Origin: Allobosea sp. AAP35
GTDB taxonomy: Bacteria; Pseudomonadota; Alphaproteobacteria; Rhizobiales; Beijerinckiaceae
Length of the DNA stretch: 64,000 nt
Reading direction: 5' to 3'
NCBI RefSeq assembly: GCF_001295925.1
Contig: NZ_LJHQ01000048.1
Location: 17,247-81,246, forward strand
In this document: positions 23,871 to 35,474 of the stretch, piece by piece
Position numbering within the stretch: position 1 is the stretch's first letter
How the letters are laid out: each line of letters begins with the position of its first letter
Notes under the pieces: generated by a model
Databases searched by the model: none
The model's input: the letters and a program-made list of their open reading frames with translations, nothing else
Told to the model about the DNA's origin: nothing
Translations under genes and position numbers: made by a program

Positions 23871-25712
23871 ATGCTGCCATCGCCCGCCCGTCACCACGCC
23901 TGCCGTTTCCAAACCTTCTCCGAGCCGAGCGGCCCTTGCGACGTCGCGCCGCGGGTCGCTGCGTTGCGAGCGGCCCTGGCGCAGCAGGGGCTGGCGGGCT
24001 TCGTCGTGCCGCGCGCCGACGAGCATCAGGGCGAATATGTGCCCGCCCATATGGCGCGCCTCGCCTGGCTCACGGGCTTCACCGGTTCCGCCGGCAACGC
24101 CATCATACTGGCGGACAAGGCGGCGCTGATCGTCGACGGCCGCTACACCATCCAGTCTGCCGAGCAGACCGACACCGCCATCGTTACCCCGACCCGCATG
24201 GAGGAGATGCCGCTGGACCGCTGGATCGAGGCCAACCTGCCGGCGGGTGGGCGGCTTGGCTACGATCCCTGGCTGCACACCGTCGATGGCGTCGCCAAGC
24301 TCGAAAAGGCGGCGGTGGCTGCCGGCGCCACGCTGGTTGCCCTTAAGAAAAACCCGATCGACGCGCTTTGGAGCGACCGCCCCGCGCCGCCGCTTGCGGC
24401 CGTCAAGGTGCATCGCGCCGAGTTCGCCGGGGAGGATGCGGCCTCCAAGCTTGCCCGCATCCAGGAAGCACTGACGCAAGCAAAGGTCGACGCGCTGGTC
24501 GTCTCGGACCCGCATGCGCTGGCCTGGACCTTCAACATCAGGGGCGGCGATGTCGAGCACACGCCGCTGCCGCTGGGCTATGCCATCATCCCGCGCGAAG
24601 GTCGTCCGACCGTCTTCCTGGCGCCCGAGAAGGTCACCAACGAGGCCGGCGACGCCATCGGCGCAGTTGGCGAGATCGCCCCGCCCGCCGCCCTGGAAGC
24701 ACAGCTTGCGGCATTGGGCGCGGCCGGCGCCAAGGTCCGCCTCGATTCGACCACGGCCGCCGCAGCGCTTGCCACCCTGATCCGCGAGGCCGGCGGCATT
24801 CCTGACGCGGGCACCGACCCGATCGCTCTGATGAAGGCGCGCAAGAACGAAGCAGAGCTAGCCGGCACCCGGGCCGCCCATCTGCGCGACGGCGCCGCGA
24901 TGGTGCGCTTCTTGTCATGGCTTTCTCGCGAGGCCCCCGGCGGGCAACTCACCGAGATCGACACCGTCGCGGCATTGGAAGCCGAGCGCATGAAGACGGG
25001 GCTGCTCAGGGACGTCTCCTTCACCACCATCGCCGGCGCCGGCCCCAATGCGGCGCTGCCGCATTACCGCGTCACTGAAGCCAGCAACCGCAGGGTCGAG
25101 CCCGGCATCCTGCTGGTCGATTCCGGCGGGCAGTATGAGGACGGCACCACCGACATCACCCGGACGATGGTCGTCGGCGAACCCAGCGCCGAGATGGCCG
25201 ACCGCTACACCCGTGTGCTCAAGGGCCATATCGCGATCTCGCGCGCGCTCTTCGTCAAGGGCACCTCGGGCGCGCAGCTCGATGCGCTGGCGCGGCTGCC
25301 GCTCTGGCAGGCGGGGCTGGATTTCGACCACGGCACCGGGCACGGCGTCGGCAGCTATCTCTCCGTGCATGAGGGGCCTCAGCGCCTCTCCAAGCTCGGC
25401 ACGACGCCGCTCGAACCCGGCATGATCCTCTCCAACGAGCCCGGCTACTACAAGGAGGGCGAATACGGCATCCGCATCGAGAACCTCATCGTCGTCGAGG
25501 AGCGCGTCATTCCAGGCGGCGACCGTACGATTTACGGCTTCGAGACCATCACCTGGTGCCCCTATGAGCGCGCCATGATCGAGTTGAAGCTGCTCGACGA
25601 AGGCGAGATCGCCTGGATCAACGCCTATCACGCACAGGTCTGGAGCAATCTTGCAGGCCTGGTTGAGGGCGAGGCGAAGGCCTGGCTGGAGATAGCGTGC
25701 CTGCCGCTGTGA
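23871..25712 (+). CDS. pepP: Xaa-Pro aminopeptidase (M24 family)
   Basis: Removes the N-terminal residue before proline. The 613 residues have two creatinase-like N-terminal domains (GFVVPRADEHQGEYVP; then from about 170) and a pita-bread catalytic domain with metal ligands in ILLVDSGGQYEDGTTDITRT (two Asp), FDHGTGHGVGSYLSVHEGP (His), LSNEPGYY (Glu) and GIRIENLIVV (Glu). It ends with the C-terminal block typical of the roughly 600-residue form. The start at 23871 (MLPSPARHH) is the best placed ATG but lacks a strong ribosome site. Confidence 0.92.
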   Translation: MLPSPARHHACRFQTFSEPSGPCDVAPRVAALRAALAQQGLAGFVVPRADEHQGEYVPAHMARLAWLTGFTGSAGNAIILADKAALIVDGRYTIQSAEQTDTAIVTPTRMEEMPLDRWIEANLPAGGRLGYDPWLHTVDGVAKLEKAAVAAGATLVALKKNPIDALWSDRPAPPLAAVKVHRAEFAGEDAASKLARIQEALTQAKVDALVVSDPHALAWTFNIRGGDVEHTPLPLGYAIIPREGRPTVFLAPEKVTNEAGDAIGAVGEIAPPAALEAQLAALGAAGAKVRLDSTTAAAALATLIREAGGIPDAGTDPIALMKARKNEAELAGTRAAHLRDGAAMVRFLSWLSREAPGGQLTEIDTVAALEAERMKTGLLRDVSFTTIAGAGPNAALPHYRVTEASNRRVEPGILLVDSGGQYEDGTTDITRTMVVGEPSAEMADRYTRVLKGHIAISRALFVKGTSGAQLDALARLPLWQAGLDFDHGTGHGVGSYLSVHEGPQRLSKLGTTPLEPGMILSNEPGYYKEGEYGIRIENLIVVEERVIPGGDRTIYGFETITWCPYERAMIELKLLDEGEIAWINAYHAQVWSNLAGLVEGEAKAWLEIACLPL

Positions 25713-25839
25713 GCCATCACGGTGTGAGAGGCCGAAGACAGGTCATGCACAAGGAGAATGGCGGGCATCCAATGGGGCGTCTGTCGCGCGCCTGTCACAT
25801 GACGACGGCTATGCATCGGCTCCGAACAGCAGGTACCGA

Positions 25840-25932
25840 ATGCAAGATCTACCGCGCGACGCCCGCCTCTTTTTCTTTGCCTTCGCCGCGGCCGCGGCAT
25901 CCCTGCTGTGCTGGCTTGGCGGCATGATCTGA
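25840..25932 (+). CDS. possible 30-residue membrane peptide
   Basis: An ATG at 25840 after AGCAGG reads MQDLPRDARLFFFAFAAAAA then SLLCWLGGMI-stop: a charged head and one hydrophobic helix. It is too short to assign and could be chance in a 230-bp gap between convergent genes; its composition is that of a single-pass peptide. No family recognised. Confidence 0.35.
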   Translation: MQDLPRDARLFFFAFAAAAASLLCWLGGMI

Positions 25933-25945
25933 CGCGGTTCGCGCC

Positions 25946-26245
25946 TCACAAGAGCGCCCGCAACCCCACCACCGCCGCAACCCCGACCGCGACCACGCCC
26001 AGCAGCGGCAGGCGCGTCGCGGCCAGCGCCGCCAGCAGCGCTGCGCCCGTATCCGGCCAGCCGGTGGCGAGCGCGCTCGGCGCGATCACCGCGACCAGCA
26101 CAGCCGGCGGGATCGCGTCGAAGGCGGCCTGCGCGCGCGGCGAAAGCGAAAGCCGGCCAACCAGTGCCAGCCCCGCGATCCGGGTGGCATAGGTCGCGAT
26201 CGCCATGCCGAGGATGGCGAGCAGGCTGTGGGGATCGAGCGTCAT
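25946..26245 (-). CDS. azlD: AzlD family branched-chain amino acid transport subunit
   Basis: A 99-residue, four-helix membrane protein, the small partner of AzlC in exporting branched-chain or related amino acids. Features are the N-terminal LLAILGMAIATYATRIAGL and AFDAIPPAVLVAVIAPSAL. The start at 26245 overlaps the azlC stop by ATGA, showing coupling. The longer reading frame extending to 26776 is out-of-frame sequence of azlC. Confidence 0.9.
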   Translation of the reverse strand: MTLDPHSLLAILGMAIATYATRIAGLALVGRLSLSPRAQAAFDAIPPAVLVAVIAPSALATGWPDTGAALLAALAATRLPLLGVVAVGVAAVVGLRALL

Positions 26246-26961
26246 GGCGGGGCGGACTCCGGCGCAGGTTCGGCCGCCCCGGCAAAGCCCGCCGCGATCC
26301 ACGCGGCGGCGAGCCCGCACAGCGCGCCCACCAGCACATGCCAGGGCGGACCGGCGAACCGATAGGTCAGTGCCGAGGCGGCGCCAGCCGCTGCCACCGT
26401 CCAGAACGTCACGCGCCCCTTCCAGAACGCGGCCACCAGCGCAATGAACAGGGCGGTGAAGGCGAAATCGGCGCCGAAGCGGCGCGGATCGCCGAGCGCC
26501 GCGCCGACCACCGCACCCAGGGTCGAGGTCGCGATCCAGCAGGACACGAAGGGGACGACCATGCCGAACCAATAGGCCGGCGTCAGCCGATGCGTGCGGG
26601 CCCGCTTCTCGGCCAGCGCCCAGTTCTCGTCGGCCATATAGTAGAGGCCGGCGAGCGTCTGCCATCGCGAGAAACCCTGCAGCTTGGGCAGCAGCGATGC
26701 GCTCATCAGCACATGTCGCGCATTGATCAAAAGCGTCGAGAAGACGAGCGCGCCGATCGGCGCCGGCGTCGCCCACAGTTCGATCGCAGCGAACTGCGCC
26801 CCGCCGGCGAAGACGAGGGTGCTCATGACCATCGTTTCCAGCGGCGAGAGCCCCTTGCCCGCCGCAAGTGCGCCGAGCAGCAGGCCGATGGGGATCGCAG
26901 CCAGCATCGCCGGCCAGATGTCGCCAAACCCGCGCCGGGCATCGTCGCTGAGGGTGGACAT
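26242..26961 (-). CDS. azlC: AzlC family amino acid exporter, large subunit
   Basis: A 239-residue inner-membrane protein with about six to seven helices. Family landmarks are IWPAMLAAIPIGLLLGALA, STLVFAGGAQFAAIEL and NARHVLMSASLLP. It probably exports branched-chain amino acids or analogues together with AzlD. The start at 26961 (MSTLSDD) is 13 bp after the AraC gene stop, so araC-like, azlC and azlD form one minus-strand operon, and the regulator likely controls the exporter. Confidence 0.9.
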   Translation of the reverse strand: MSTLSDDARRGFGDIWPAMLAAIPIGLLLGALAAGKGLSPLETMVMSTLVFAGGAQFAAIELWATPAPIGALVFSTLLINARHVLMSASLLPKLQGFSRWQTLAGLYYMADENWALAEKRARTHRLTPAYWFGMVVPFVSCWIATSTLGAVVGAALGDPRRFGADFAFTALFIALVAAFWKGRVTFWTVAAAGAASALTYRFAGPPWHVLVGALCGLAAAWIAAGFAGAAEPAPESAPP

Positions 26962-26974
26962 CGGGGATCGGCCT

Positions 26975-27838
26975 TCAGGAGAGATGCGCGGCGCGGACGG
27001 CGCCTGGCGTGACGCCAAGCCGCGCCTTGAAGGCGCGCGTCAGATGGGCCTGGTCGCTGAAGCCGGTAGCAGCGGCGACCGCGCCCGGCGCCTCACCGCG
27101 CCGCAGCCGGTCGCGGGCCCGCCGCACCCGCACATCGACGAGCCAGGCATGCGGCGTCAGCCCCGTTTCGCGGCGGAAGGCGCGGATCAGATGGTGGCGC
27201 GGCAGGCCGCAGATCCGCGCGATCTCGGCCAGCGAGAGATCTTCATCATGGCGGGCCTCCATGAGGTCTCGCGCCCGGGCAACCGGCCCGGCCTCGCTTC
27301 CGAGCGCGCTGGCCGGCAGCCCCGCATGCCGGACGAGACAATGCGCATAGGCCCGCAGCAGCAATTCCTCGCCATGCAAGCCGTCCGGCCCGGTCTGCAT
27401 GGCGCGATGAGCCTGCGACAGCAGCAATGCGCCTTCGGGATCATGGACGCAGGCCTGACGGAAGAACGGCGTCCGGTCGCCCGTCCAACCAGCCAGCGAC
27501 GAAGCGATCTCCTGCATCAGTGCCACCGCCGGATAGGTCATGCGATAGCTGTAGCCGCCGCCGATCGGTTCGCCGTCATGCACCTCGAGCGGGTTGATGA
27601 AGGTGACGTCGCCGGGGCCGCCATAATGCCGCTCGCCCCGCACGCTCCAGGCTTCGCAGCCGGTCTCGATCGTGCCCACGACATAGGTGTCATGGGCATG
27701 GGGCGCATAGGCATGGGTGGCGAAGGTGGCGCTCAGACATTCGAGGCTGTCGAAATGCCGCGCCAGAAACAGCTCGGCCCGCTCTCCGGCGCGGAGCGGC
27801 CTGATCCCCAATGTCTCGCCTTGGCTGACGCTGTCCAT
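26975..27838 (-). CDS. AraC family transcriptional regulator
   Basis: A 287-residue regulator with an N-terminal cupin-like sensing domain (HAYAPHAHDTYVVGTIETG, GPGDVTFINPLEVHDG) and two C-terminal helix-turn-helix units (LSLAEIARICGLPRHHLIRAFRRETG and AVAAATGFSDQAHLTRAFKARLG). It leads an operon with azlCD; regulators of this type (AraC-family, sensing amino acids) are usual partners of AzlCD exporters. Ligand unknown. Confidence 0.92.
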   Translation of the reverse strand: MDSVSQGETLGIRPLRAGERAELFLARHFDSLECLSATFATHAYAPHAHDTYVVGTIETGCEAWSVRGERHYGGPGDVTFINPLEVHDGEPIGGGYSYRMTYPAVALMQEIASSLAGWTGDRTPFFRQACVHDPEGALLLSQAHRAMQTGPDGLHGEELLLRAYAHCLVRHAGLPASALGSEAGPVARARDLMEARHDEDLSLAEIARICGLPRHHLIRAFRRETGLTPHAWLVDVRVRRARDRLRRGEAPGAVAAATGFSDQAHLTRAFKARLGVTPGAVRAAHLS

Positions 27839-27896
27839 GGCGCAAGGTTAGACCGGATCGCGGCCGGCCCGTCTTGAAGAAAAGTGATGGCGACGA

Positions 27897-30092
<2,196 letters not shown>

Positions 30093-30304
30093 TCATTAGG
30101 CGAGAAGGCTTCGCCGAAAAAGGGCAGGAGCGGCGCCTTCAACGGCGCTCTCCCGCATTCGTGTTCGCGCCCGGAGCGACAGGCGGCGGCTTTTGGGCTA
30201 ACCTCAGTCCAGCTGGGAATTGGAAGCTCGACGCCTTTCGGCCGTTGACCCAAGGATCGCGTCAAGGGGCGAAGGCGAACCGGGCCTCAACCGGGAGATT
30301 CGCC

Positions 30305-31108
30305 ATGTCCAATCTCGATACCTCGCTTGATACCCGCAAACGGAACACGGCCCTGGGCCTGCCCCGCATCAACAGCATCACCGTCGAGGATTTGCGCGCG
30401 GCGCTCGCCCGCGGCTGGGATGATTTCAAGGCCCAGCCCAGCCATCTCGTCTTCGTCGCGCTGATTTACCCGGTCATCGGCGTGCTGCTGACGCAGGTCA
30501 CGGTGAGCTTCAACATCTTTCCGCTGCTGTTTCCGCTGCTTGGCGGCTTTGCATTGCTGGGGCCCTTCGCCGCGATCCTGCTCTACGAGATCAGCCGCCG
30601 CCGCGAGCGCGGCCTCGACTCCTCCTGGGAGCACGCCTTCGCCCTGCTGCGCTCGCCTGCCATCGGCCAGATCGCGCTTCTGGGCGCGATGCTGACCGGG
30701 CTTTTCGTGGCCTGGCTGCTGTCGGCCTGGCTGATCTATCGCGGCCTGCTCGGCCTACCGGCGGATATTCCTACGGCTGACTTCCTGCGCGCCGTCTTCA
30801 CCACCTCGCAAGGGTGGCTGATGATCGTCCTGGGCAATGCGGTCGGGCTTGTCTTCGCCGTTGCCGCCTTCTCGATCTCGGTCGTCGCCTTCCCGCTGAT
30901 CATCGACCGGCGAGTCGATGTCGCCACTGCCATCCGCACCTCGATCGCTGCTGTCCAGCACAATCCGCGCGTGATGATGATCTGGGGGCTGCTGGTGAGC
31001 GGTCTGCTGGTGCTGGGCTGCCTGCCCCTGCTGGTCGGGCTCGTCGTCGTCATGCCGGTCCTGGGCCACGCCTCCTGGCATCTCTACCGCAAGGTCGTCG
31101 ACGGCTGA
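30305..31108 (+). CDS. DUF2189 integral membrane protein
   Basis: A 267-residue inner-membrane protein with six or so hydrophobic segments. It opens with a soluble part (LPRINSITVEDLRAALARGWDDF) and VFVALIYPVIGVLL, which match the DUF2189 family. Function is not known. The start at 30305 (MSNLDTSL) follows GGGAG. It stands alone between divergent ligA and a small-peptide gene; a hairpin follows 90 bp downstream. Confidence 0.85.
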   Translation: MSNLDTSLDTRKRNTALGLPRINSITVEDLRAALARGWDDFKAQPSHLVFVALIYPVIGVLLTQVTVSFNIFPLLFPLLGGFALLGPFAAILLYEISRRRERGLDSSWEHAFALLRSPAIGQIALLGAMLTGLFVAWLLSAWLIYRGLLGLPADIPTADFLRAVFTTSQGWLMIVLGNAVGLVFAVAAFSISVVAFPLIIDRRVDVATAIRTSIAAVQHNPRVMMIWGLLVSGLLVLGCLPLLVGLVVVMPVLGHASWHLYRKVVDG

Positions 31109-31198
31109 CAGGACCAGCCGCGTCCCGCCCCGACGCGCCCCGGGAACAATCGCCGGAAAAGACGGTTCTTCGGGCGTGAGCAAACGGCTCATCGGCGC

Positions 31199-31224
31199 GC
31201 GGGCCTTGGGGGCCCGCCATTTTT
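31199..31224 (+). terminator. terminator or attenuator hairpin
   Basis: GCGGGCC (31199-31205) pairs with GGCCCGC (31211-31217) across a 5-base loop, then CATTTTTG. It can end the DUF2189 transcript or act as a leader hairpin for the 24-residue peptide that starts 17 bp later. Confidence 0.6.
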
Positions 31225-31240
31225 GTGGGGGCTCCTTGCC

Positions 31241-31315
31241 ATGAACAACATCATTTACATTATCGGACTGATCGTGGTCGTCCTGGCCATCCTGTCCTTC
31301 CTCGGCCTGCGCTGA
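31241..31315 (+). CDS. 24-residue single-pass membrane peptide
   Basis: An ATG at 31241 reads MNNIIYIIGLIVVVLAILSF followed by LGLR and a stop: one hydrophobic helix ended by Arg. Such very short hydrophobic proteins ending in GLR are seen in Rhizobiales genomes (general knowledge, unchecked). The composition is too biased for chance in this GC-rich DNA, with ATT/ATC-rich codons. The ribosome site is only a G run. Role unknown. Confidence 0.55.
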   Translation: MNNIIYIIGLIVVVLAILSFLGLR

Positions 31316-31345
31316 GAACGGCCAGGACGCCGGTGACGGACTGCG

Positions 31346-33553
31346 TCAGCCGCGATCGCGCGGCTTCTTGCCCTTGAAGGGCGCCTTGCCGGCAGGGCGA
31401 CCCTCGCCCGCCGGCTTGCCCGCGAAGGGCTTGCTCGCGAACGGTTTACCAGCCCCTGACTTGCCCGCGCCGAAAGGCTTGGCCGCATAAGGCTTCTTGC
31501 CCGCATAGGGCTTGTCGCCAGCGGGGCGTTCGCCCTGCGGCCTCGGACCGTCCCTGAACGAGACATTGGGGTCCGACAGCGCATCGCGCTCGCTGCGCAC
31601 CGGATCATAGGGCTTGGCCGCGCCGAAGGGCTTCGACTTGCCCTCATAGGCCTTTTTCTTGCCCTCATACGGCTTGGCCTCGCCGCCCCCATGGGGCTTT
31701 GGCTCATACGGCTTTTTGGTGTAAGGCCTCTTGTCTCCACCTTCGTAGGGCTTCTTCTCGTAAGGCTTCTTCTCGAACGATCTGGCCGGCCGCTCGTCAC
31801 CGTCGCGCTCCGGCTTGGCGTAAGGCGCGGGCGCATGGTTCGCCTTCTCCGCGAAGGGCTTGGCCGGGCGGCGCTCCTCCTCGCCGGTCACCGGCTCGAT
31901 CACGATCTTGTCGCGGTCGACCGCCTTGGCGAGCTCATAGAAGCGCTCGGCGACATCGGCATCGATCTCGACCTTGGTCTCCTTGTCGAAGATGCGGATC
32001 GCGCCGACCTCGTCGCGGGTGATCTTGCCGCGACGGCAGATCATCGGCAGCAGCTGGCGCGGATCGGCGCCGTCCTTGCGGCCGATGTTCAGCCGGAACC
32101 AGACGGTGTCGCCACGCGGACCGGACTTGTGACGCGGCGCATCCGAGCGCGGGCTATCGTCGCGGTTCTCGCCGAAACGCGCGCCATCGCGCGGCGCGTA
32201 ATCCTCGCGGGCGCGAGCCGGGCGACGCTCGTCGCGGGCGAAGTTCGGGTCGCCGACCTCCTCGGAGGCCGGCAGTCTGGCGCGATAGATCCGCACCAGC
32301 GCAGCCGCGATCTCGTTGACCGTGCGGCCGGCGATCAGCGCCTCGACCATCGCGGCATCGACCTCGCCGGGCTCGCCGGTCAGAATCGGGTCGCTGAGCA
32401 GCCGCTCCTTGTCGAGTTCGCGGATTTCGTCCTGCGTCGGCGGGCCGGCCCAGACCGCCTCGACCTTGGCCTCGGCCAGCAGCATCTCGGCCTTGCGGCG
32501 GCGCGACGGCGGCACCAGCAGCACGCTCGTGCCCTTGTTGCCGGCGCGCCCGGTGCGGCCGGAGCGATGCTGCATCACCTCGGGATCGTTGGGCAGCTCG
32601 GCATGGATGACCAGCGTCAGGCCCGGCAGATCGATGCCGCGGGCGGCGACGTCGGTGGCGACGCAGACGCGCGCACGGCCATCGCGCAGCGCCTGCAGCG
32701 CCGAATTGCGCTCGCTCTGCGAGAGTTCGCCCGAGAGCGCCACGGCCGAGAAGCCGCGCTCGAGCAGGATCGCCTCGAGATGGCGCACCGAGTTGCGGGT
32801 GTTGCAGAACACCAGCGAGCACGGCGAATCATGGAAGCGCAGCAGGTTGACGACCGCGAGCTCGGCTTCCTTCGGGTAGCACCGGATGGCGCGATACTCG
32901 ATATCGGCATGGCCGCCCGGCGTGGCGGCAACCTCGATGCGCAGCGCATCGTTCTGGTAGCTCTTGGCGAGCTGGATGATCGCCTTGGGCAGCGTCGCCG
33001 AGAACAGCAGGCTCTGGCGCTCGGCCGGCGTCGTCTTCAGGATGAATTCGAGATCGTCGCGGAAGCCGAGATCGAGCATCTCGTCGGCCTCGTCGAGCAC
33101 GACGGCCTTCAGCGCCGACACATCAAGGCGATGGCGCTCGATATGGTCGCGCAGACGGCCGGGCGTGCCGACGACGATATGGGCGCCCTCGTCCAGAAGC
33201 GCAGCCTCGCGGCGCGGGTCCATGCCGCCGACGCAGGCGATGATGCGGGCATTGGCGTGTTTGTAGAGCCAGGCGAGCTCGCGCTGGACCTGGAGGGCCA
33301 GTTCACGCGTCGGCGCGATGATCAGGGCGAGAGGCTTGGCGGCGCGCCCGAAGGCTTCCGCTTCGCCGAGCAGCGTCGAGCCGATGGCCAGGCCATAGGC
33401 GACGGTCTTGCCCGAGCCGGTCTGCGAGGAGACCAGCAGGTCGCGGCCGGCGGCTGCGGCCTCCAGCACGGCGCTCTGCACCGGCGTGGGATCGGAATAA
33501 TTGCGTTCGGCGAGCGCGCGCGCGAGCGGCGGGCTCGAAGTCAGAAAGGACAT
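31346..33553 (-). CDS. DEAD-box RNA helicase with DbpA-type RNA-binding domain and basic repeat tail
   Basis: ATP-dependent RNA helicase, 735 residues. Motifs: SSQTGSGKT (I), PTRELALQ (Ia), VGTPGRL, LDEADEML (II), LFSATLP (III), HRSGRTGRAG (VI). A DbpA-like RNA-binding domain follows at about 480-560 (VWFRLNIGRKDGADPRQLLPM). The last 150 residues are a low-complexity basic tail of KKPYE, KPYAGKKPYA and KPFASKPFAG units. The domain order suggests a role in ribosome assembly or RNA remodelling at low temperature; this is inferred. It lies downstream of recN in the same direction. Confidence 0.92.
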   Translation of the reverse strand: MSFLTSSPPLARALAERNYSDPTPVQSAVLEAAAAGRDLLVSSQTGSGKTVAYGLAIGSTLLGEAEAFGRAAKPLALIIAPTRELALQVQRELAWLYKHANARIIACVGGMDPRREAALLDEGAHIVVGTPGRLRDHIERHRLDVSALKAVVLDEADEMLDLGFRDDLEFILKTTPAERQSLLFSATLPKAIIQLAKSYQNDALRIEVAATPGGHADIEYRAIRCYPKEAELAVVNLLRFHDSPCSLVFCNTRNSVRHLEAILLERGFSAVALSGELSQSERNSALQALRDGRARVCVATDVAARGIDLPGLTLVIHAELPNDPEVMQHRSGRTGRAGNKGTSVLLVPPSRRRKAEMLLAEAKVEAVWAGPPTQDEIRELDKERLLSDPILTGEPGEVDAAMVEALIAGRTVNEIAAALVRIYRARLPASEEVGDPNFARDERRPARAREDYAPRDGARFGENRDDSPRSDAPRHKSGPRGDTVWFRLNIGRKDGADPRQLLPMICRRGKITRDEVGAIRIFDKETKVEIDADVAERFYELAKAVDRDKIVIEPVTGEEERRPAKPFAEKANHAPAPYAKPERDGDERPARSFEKKPYEKKPYEGGDKRPYTKKPYEPKPHGGGEAKPYEGKKKAYEGKSKPFGAAKPYDPVRSERDALSDPNVSFRDGPRPQGERPAGDKPYAGKKPYAAKPFGAGKSGAGKPFASKPFAGKPAGEGRPAGKAPFKGKKPRDRG

Positions 33554-33728
33554 GAGAAGCAGGGCCTAAAGGTTACGGCGCAGAATCGGAATGACGGCGC
33601 AAGAGGTCGGCGATGGGCGTGAAGCGCAGCCATCGACTGCAGCGGCTCATAGCGCAAATGGCGACGGAAAGAAACCGTTGCGGCAAGTGGAGGCGAGAAC
33701 GCCTTCCGGCGACAGGCGACAAGCCGAT

Positions 33729-35414
33729 CTACCCCCTCACCCCCGCCGCCTCCAGCAGCCGCCCGGCGGCTGCCCTCGCCTCTTCCGTGATGCTCGCACC
33801 AGCCAGCATCCGCGCGATCTCCTCGCGCCGCGCCTGATCTTCCAGAGCCGTCACCCGCGTCACCGTGCGCGAGGCAACGTCGCCCGGGAGCGCCGATTTG
33901 GCGATCAGGAAATGCTGGGCCGCCTTGGCCGCGACCTGCGGGGCATGAGTCACCGAGATCACCTGGACCTTGCCGGCAAGCCGCGCCAGCCGCTCGCCGA
34001 TAGCGTCCGCGACCGCGCCGCCGACGCCGGTGTCGATCTCGTCGAAGACCAGCGTCGGCGCCGAGCCGCGTTCGGCCAGCACGACCTTCAGCGCCAGCAT
34101 GAAACGCGAGAGCTCGCCGCCGGACGCGACCTTCATCATCGGGCCAGGCCGCGTGCCCGGATTGGTCTCGACCCAGAATTCGACGCGGTCGAAGCCCTCC
34201 GGGCCCCGCGCCGTCTCGTCGCTGTCGATGCGCGTGATGAAGCGGGCCCGCTCCAGCTTGAGCGGCGGCAATTCGGCCTTGACCGCGGCATCGAGCTTCG
34301 CTGCCGCCTTCTGGCGCGCGGCGGAAAGCCTGCCGGCAAGCCCAACAAAGCTCGCCTCGGCCTTCTTGAGTGAATCTTCGAGCCGCCCCAGCGAGATCTC
34401 GCTGTCGTCCAGCGCGGCGAGATCGGCCGTCATGCTGTCGGCGAGTGGCACCAAACCATCGACGGGGACGTCGTATTTGCGGGCAGCGCCGCGCAGGGCA
34501 AACAGCCGCTCCTCGACGCGCTCCTGCTCGCGCGGATCATATTCGGCGGCGCGCATGCCGACCGCCAGGGTCTCGCCCGCCTCCTCCAGCGCCACGATCG
34601 CGGTGTTCAGCGCCGCCAATGACGGATCGATCAACGCCGGCGCCTGCCCGGCCCGGCGCTCCAGCCGGCGCAGCACGGCAGACAGCGCGGCGATCGGCGA
34701 GCCCTGCCCACCCACCGCCTCATAGGCGTCGATCAGGTCGCGCGCGACCTTCTCGGCCTGCATCATACCCTGGCGCTGGGCGGCGAGCGCCTCTTCCTCG
34801 CCTGGCTTGGGCGAAAGCTTGCCGAGTTCGGCGACGGCATGGCGCAGGAAATCGGCCTCCTTGCGCGCTGCCTCGACCCGGATGCGCTGCGCCTGCAGGG
34901 CCTGCCGGGCGCGCTTCAGCGTCTCGCTGGCGGCCGCGACGCCGTCAGCCTGCGCCTCGAAGCCGCCGAACCCGTCGAGGATCATGCGGTGCTGGGCGGG
35001 GTCGGTCAGCGCCCGGTCGTCATGCTGACCATGGATCTCGACAATTGCTGCCCCGATCATCCTGAGGATTTGCACACTGACCGGTTGGTCGTTGACGAAG
35101 GCGCGCGTGCGCCCGTCGGCATACTGCACCCGCCGCAGGATGAGGTCGCCGTCGGTGTCGATTTCCTGGGCCTGCGCGAGCTTGCGGGCGCCATGCTCCT
35201 GCGGCAGGTCGAAGACGGCGCTGACCTGCCCCTGCGCTTCGCCATGGCGCACCAGCCCGCCATCGCCGCGCCCGCCAAGCGCCAGCGCAAACCCGTCCAG
35301 CAGGATCGACTTGCCGGCGCCGGTCTCGCCGGTGAGCACGCTCAGGCCATCGCGAAACGTCAGGTCGAGACGGTCGATCAGGACGATGTCGCGTATCGAC
35401 AACTGGACCAGCAT
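33729..35414 (-). CDS. recN: DNA repair protein RecN
   Basis: An SMC-like ATPase for double-strand break repair. The 561 residues have Walker A LTGETGAGKSILLDG at 27-41, long coiled coils (about 150-370), and the C-terminal ABC signature and Walker B in MKVASGGELSRFMLALK and LVFDEIDTGVGGAVADAIG. It is the usual length and follows bamD in the same direction, as in many alphaproteobacteria. No LexA box is visible in the 60-bp gap upstream. Confidence 0.97.
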   Translation of the reverse strand: MLVQLSIRDIVLIDRLDLTFRDGLSVLTGETGAGKSILLDGFALALGGRGDGGLVRHGEAQGQVSAVFDLPQEHGARKLAQAQEIDTDGDLILRRVQYADGRTRAFVNDQPVSVQILRMIGAAIVEIHGQHDDRALTDPAQHRMILDGFGGFEAQADGVAAASETLKRARQALQAQRIRVEAARKEADFLRHAVAELGKLSPKPGEEEALAAQRQGMMQAEKVARDLIDAYEAVGGQGSPIAALSAVLRRLERRAGQAPALIDPSLAALNTAIVALEEAGETLAVGMRAAEYDPREQERVEERLFALRGAARKYDVPVDGLVPLADSMTADLAALDDSEISLGRLEDSLKKAEASFVGLAGRLSAARQKAAAKLDAAVKAELPPLKLERARFITRIDSDETARGPEGFDRVEFWVETNPGTRPGPMMKVASGGELSRFMLALKVVLAERGSAPTLVFDEIDTGVGGAVADAIGERLARLAGKVQVISVTHAPQVAAKAAQHFLIAKSALPGDVASRTVTRVTALEDQARREEIARMLAGASITEEARAAAGRLLEAAGVRG

Positions 35415-35474
35415 GGCACTCAGCGCAAACTCAAGAGGCAGGGCATGCGCGAGCCACCCTCATGTCAGGCGAAA

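Noticed and set aside
31691..33622. 643-codon frame opposite the DEAD-box helicase
   Set aside because: Antisense shadow; no family features.
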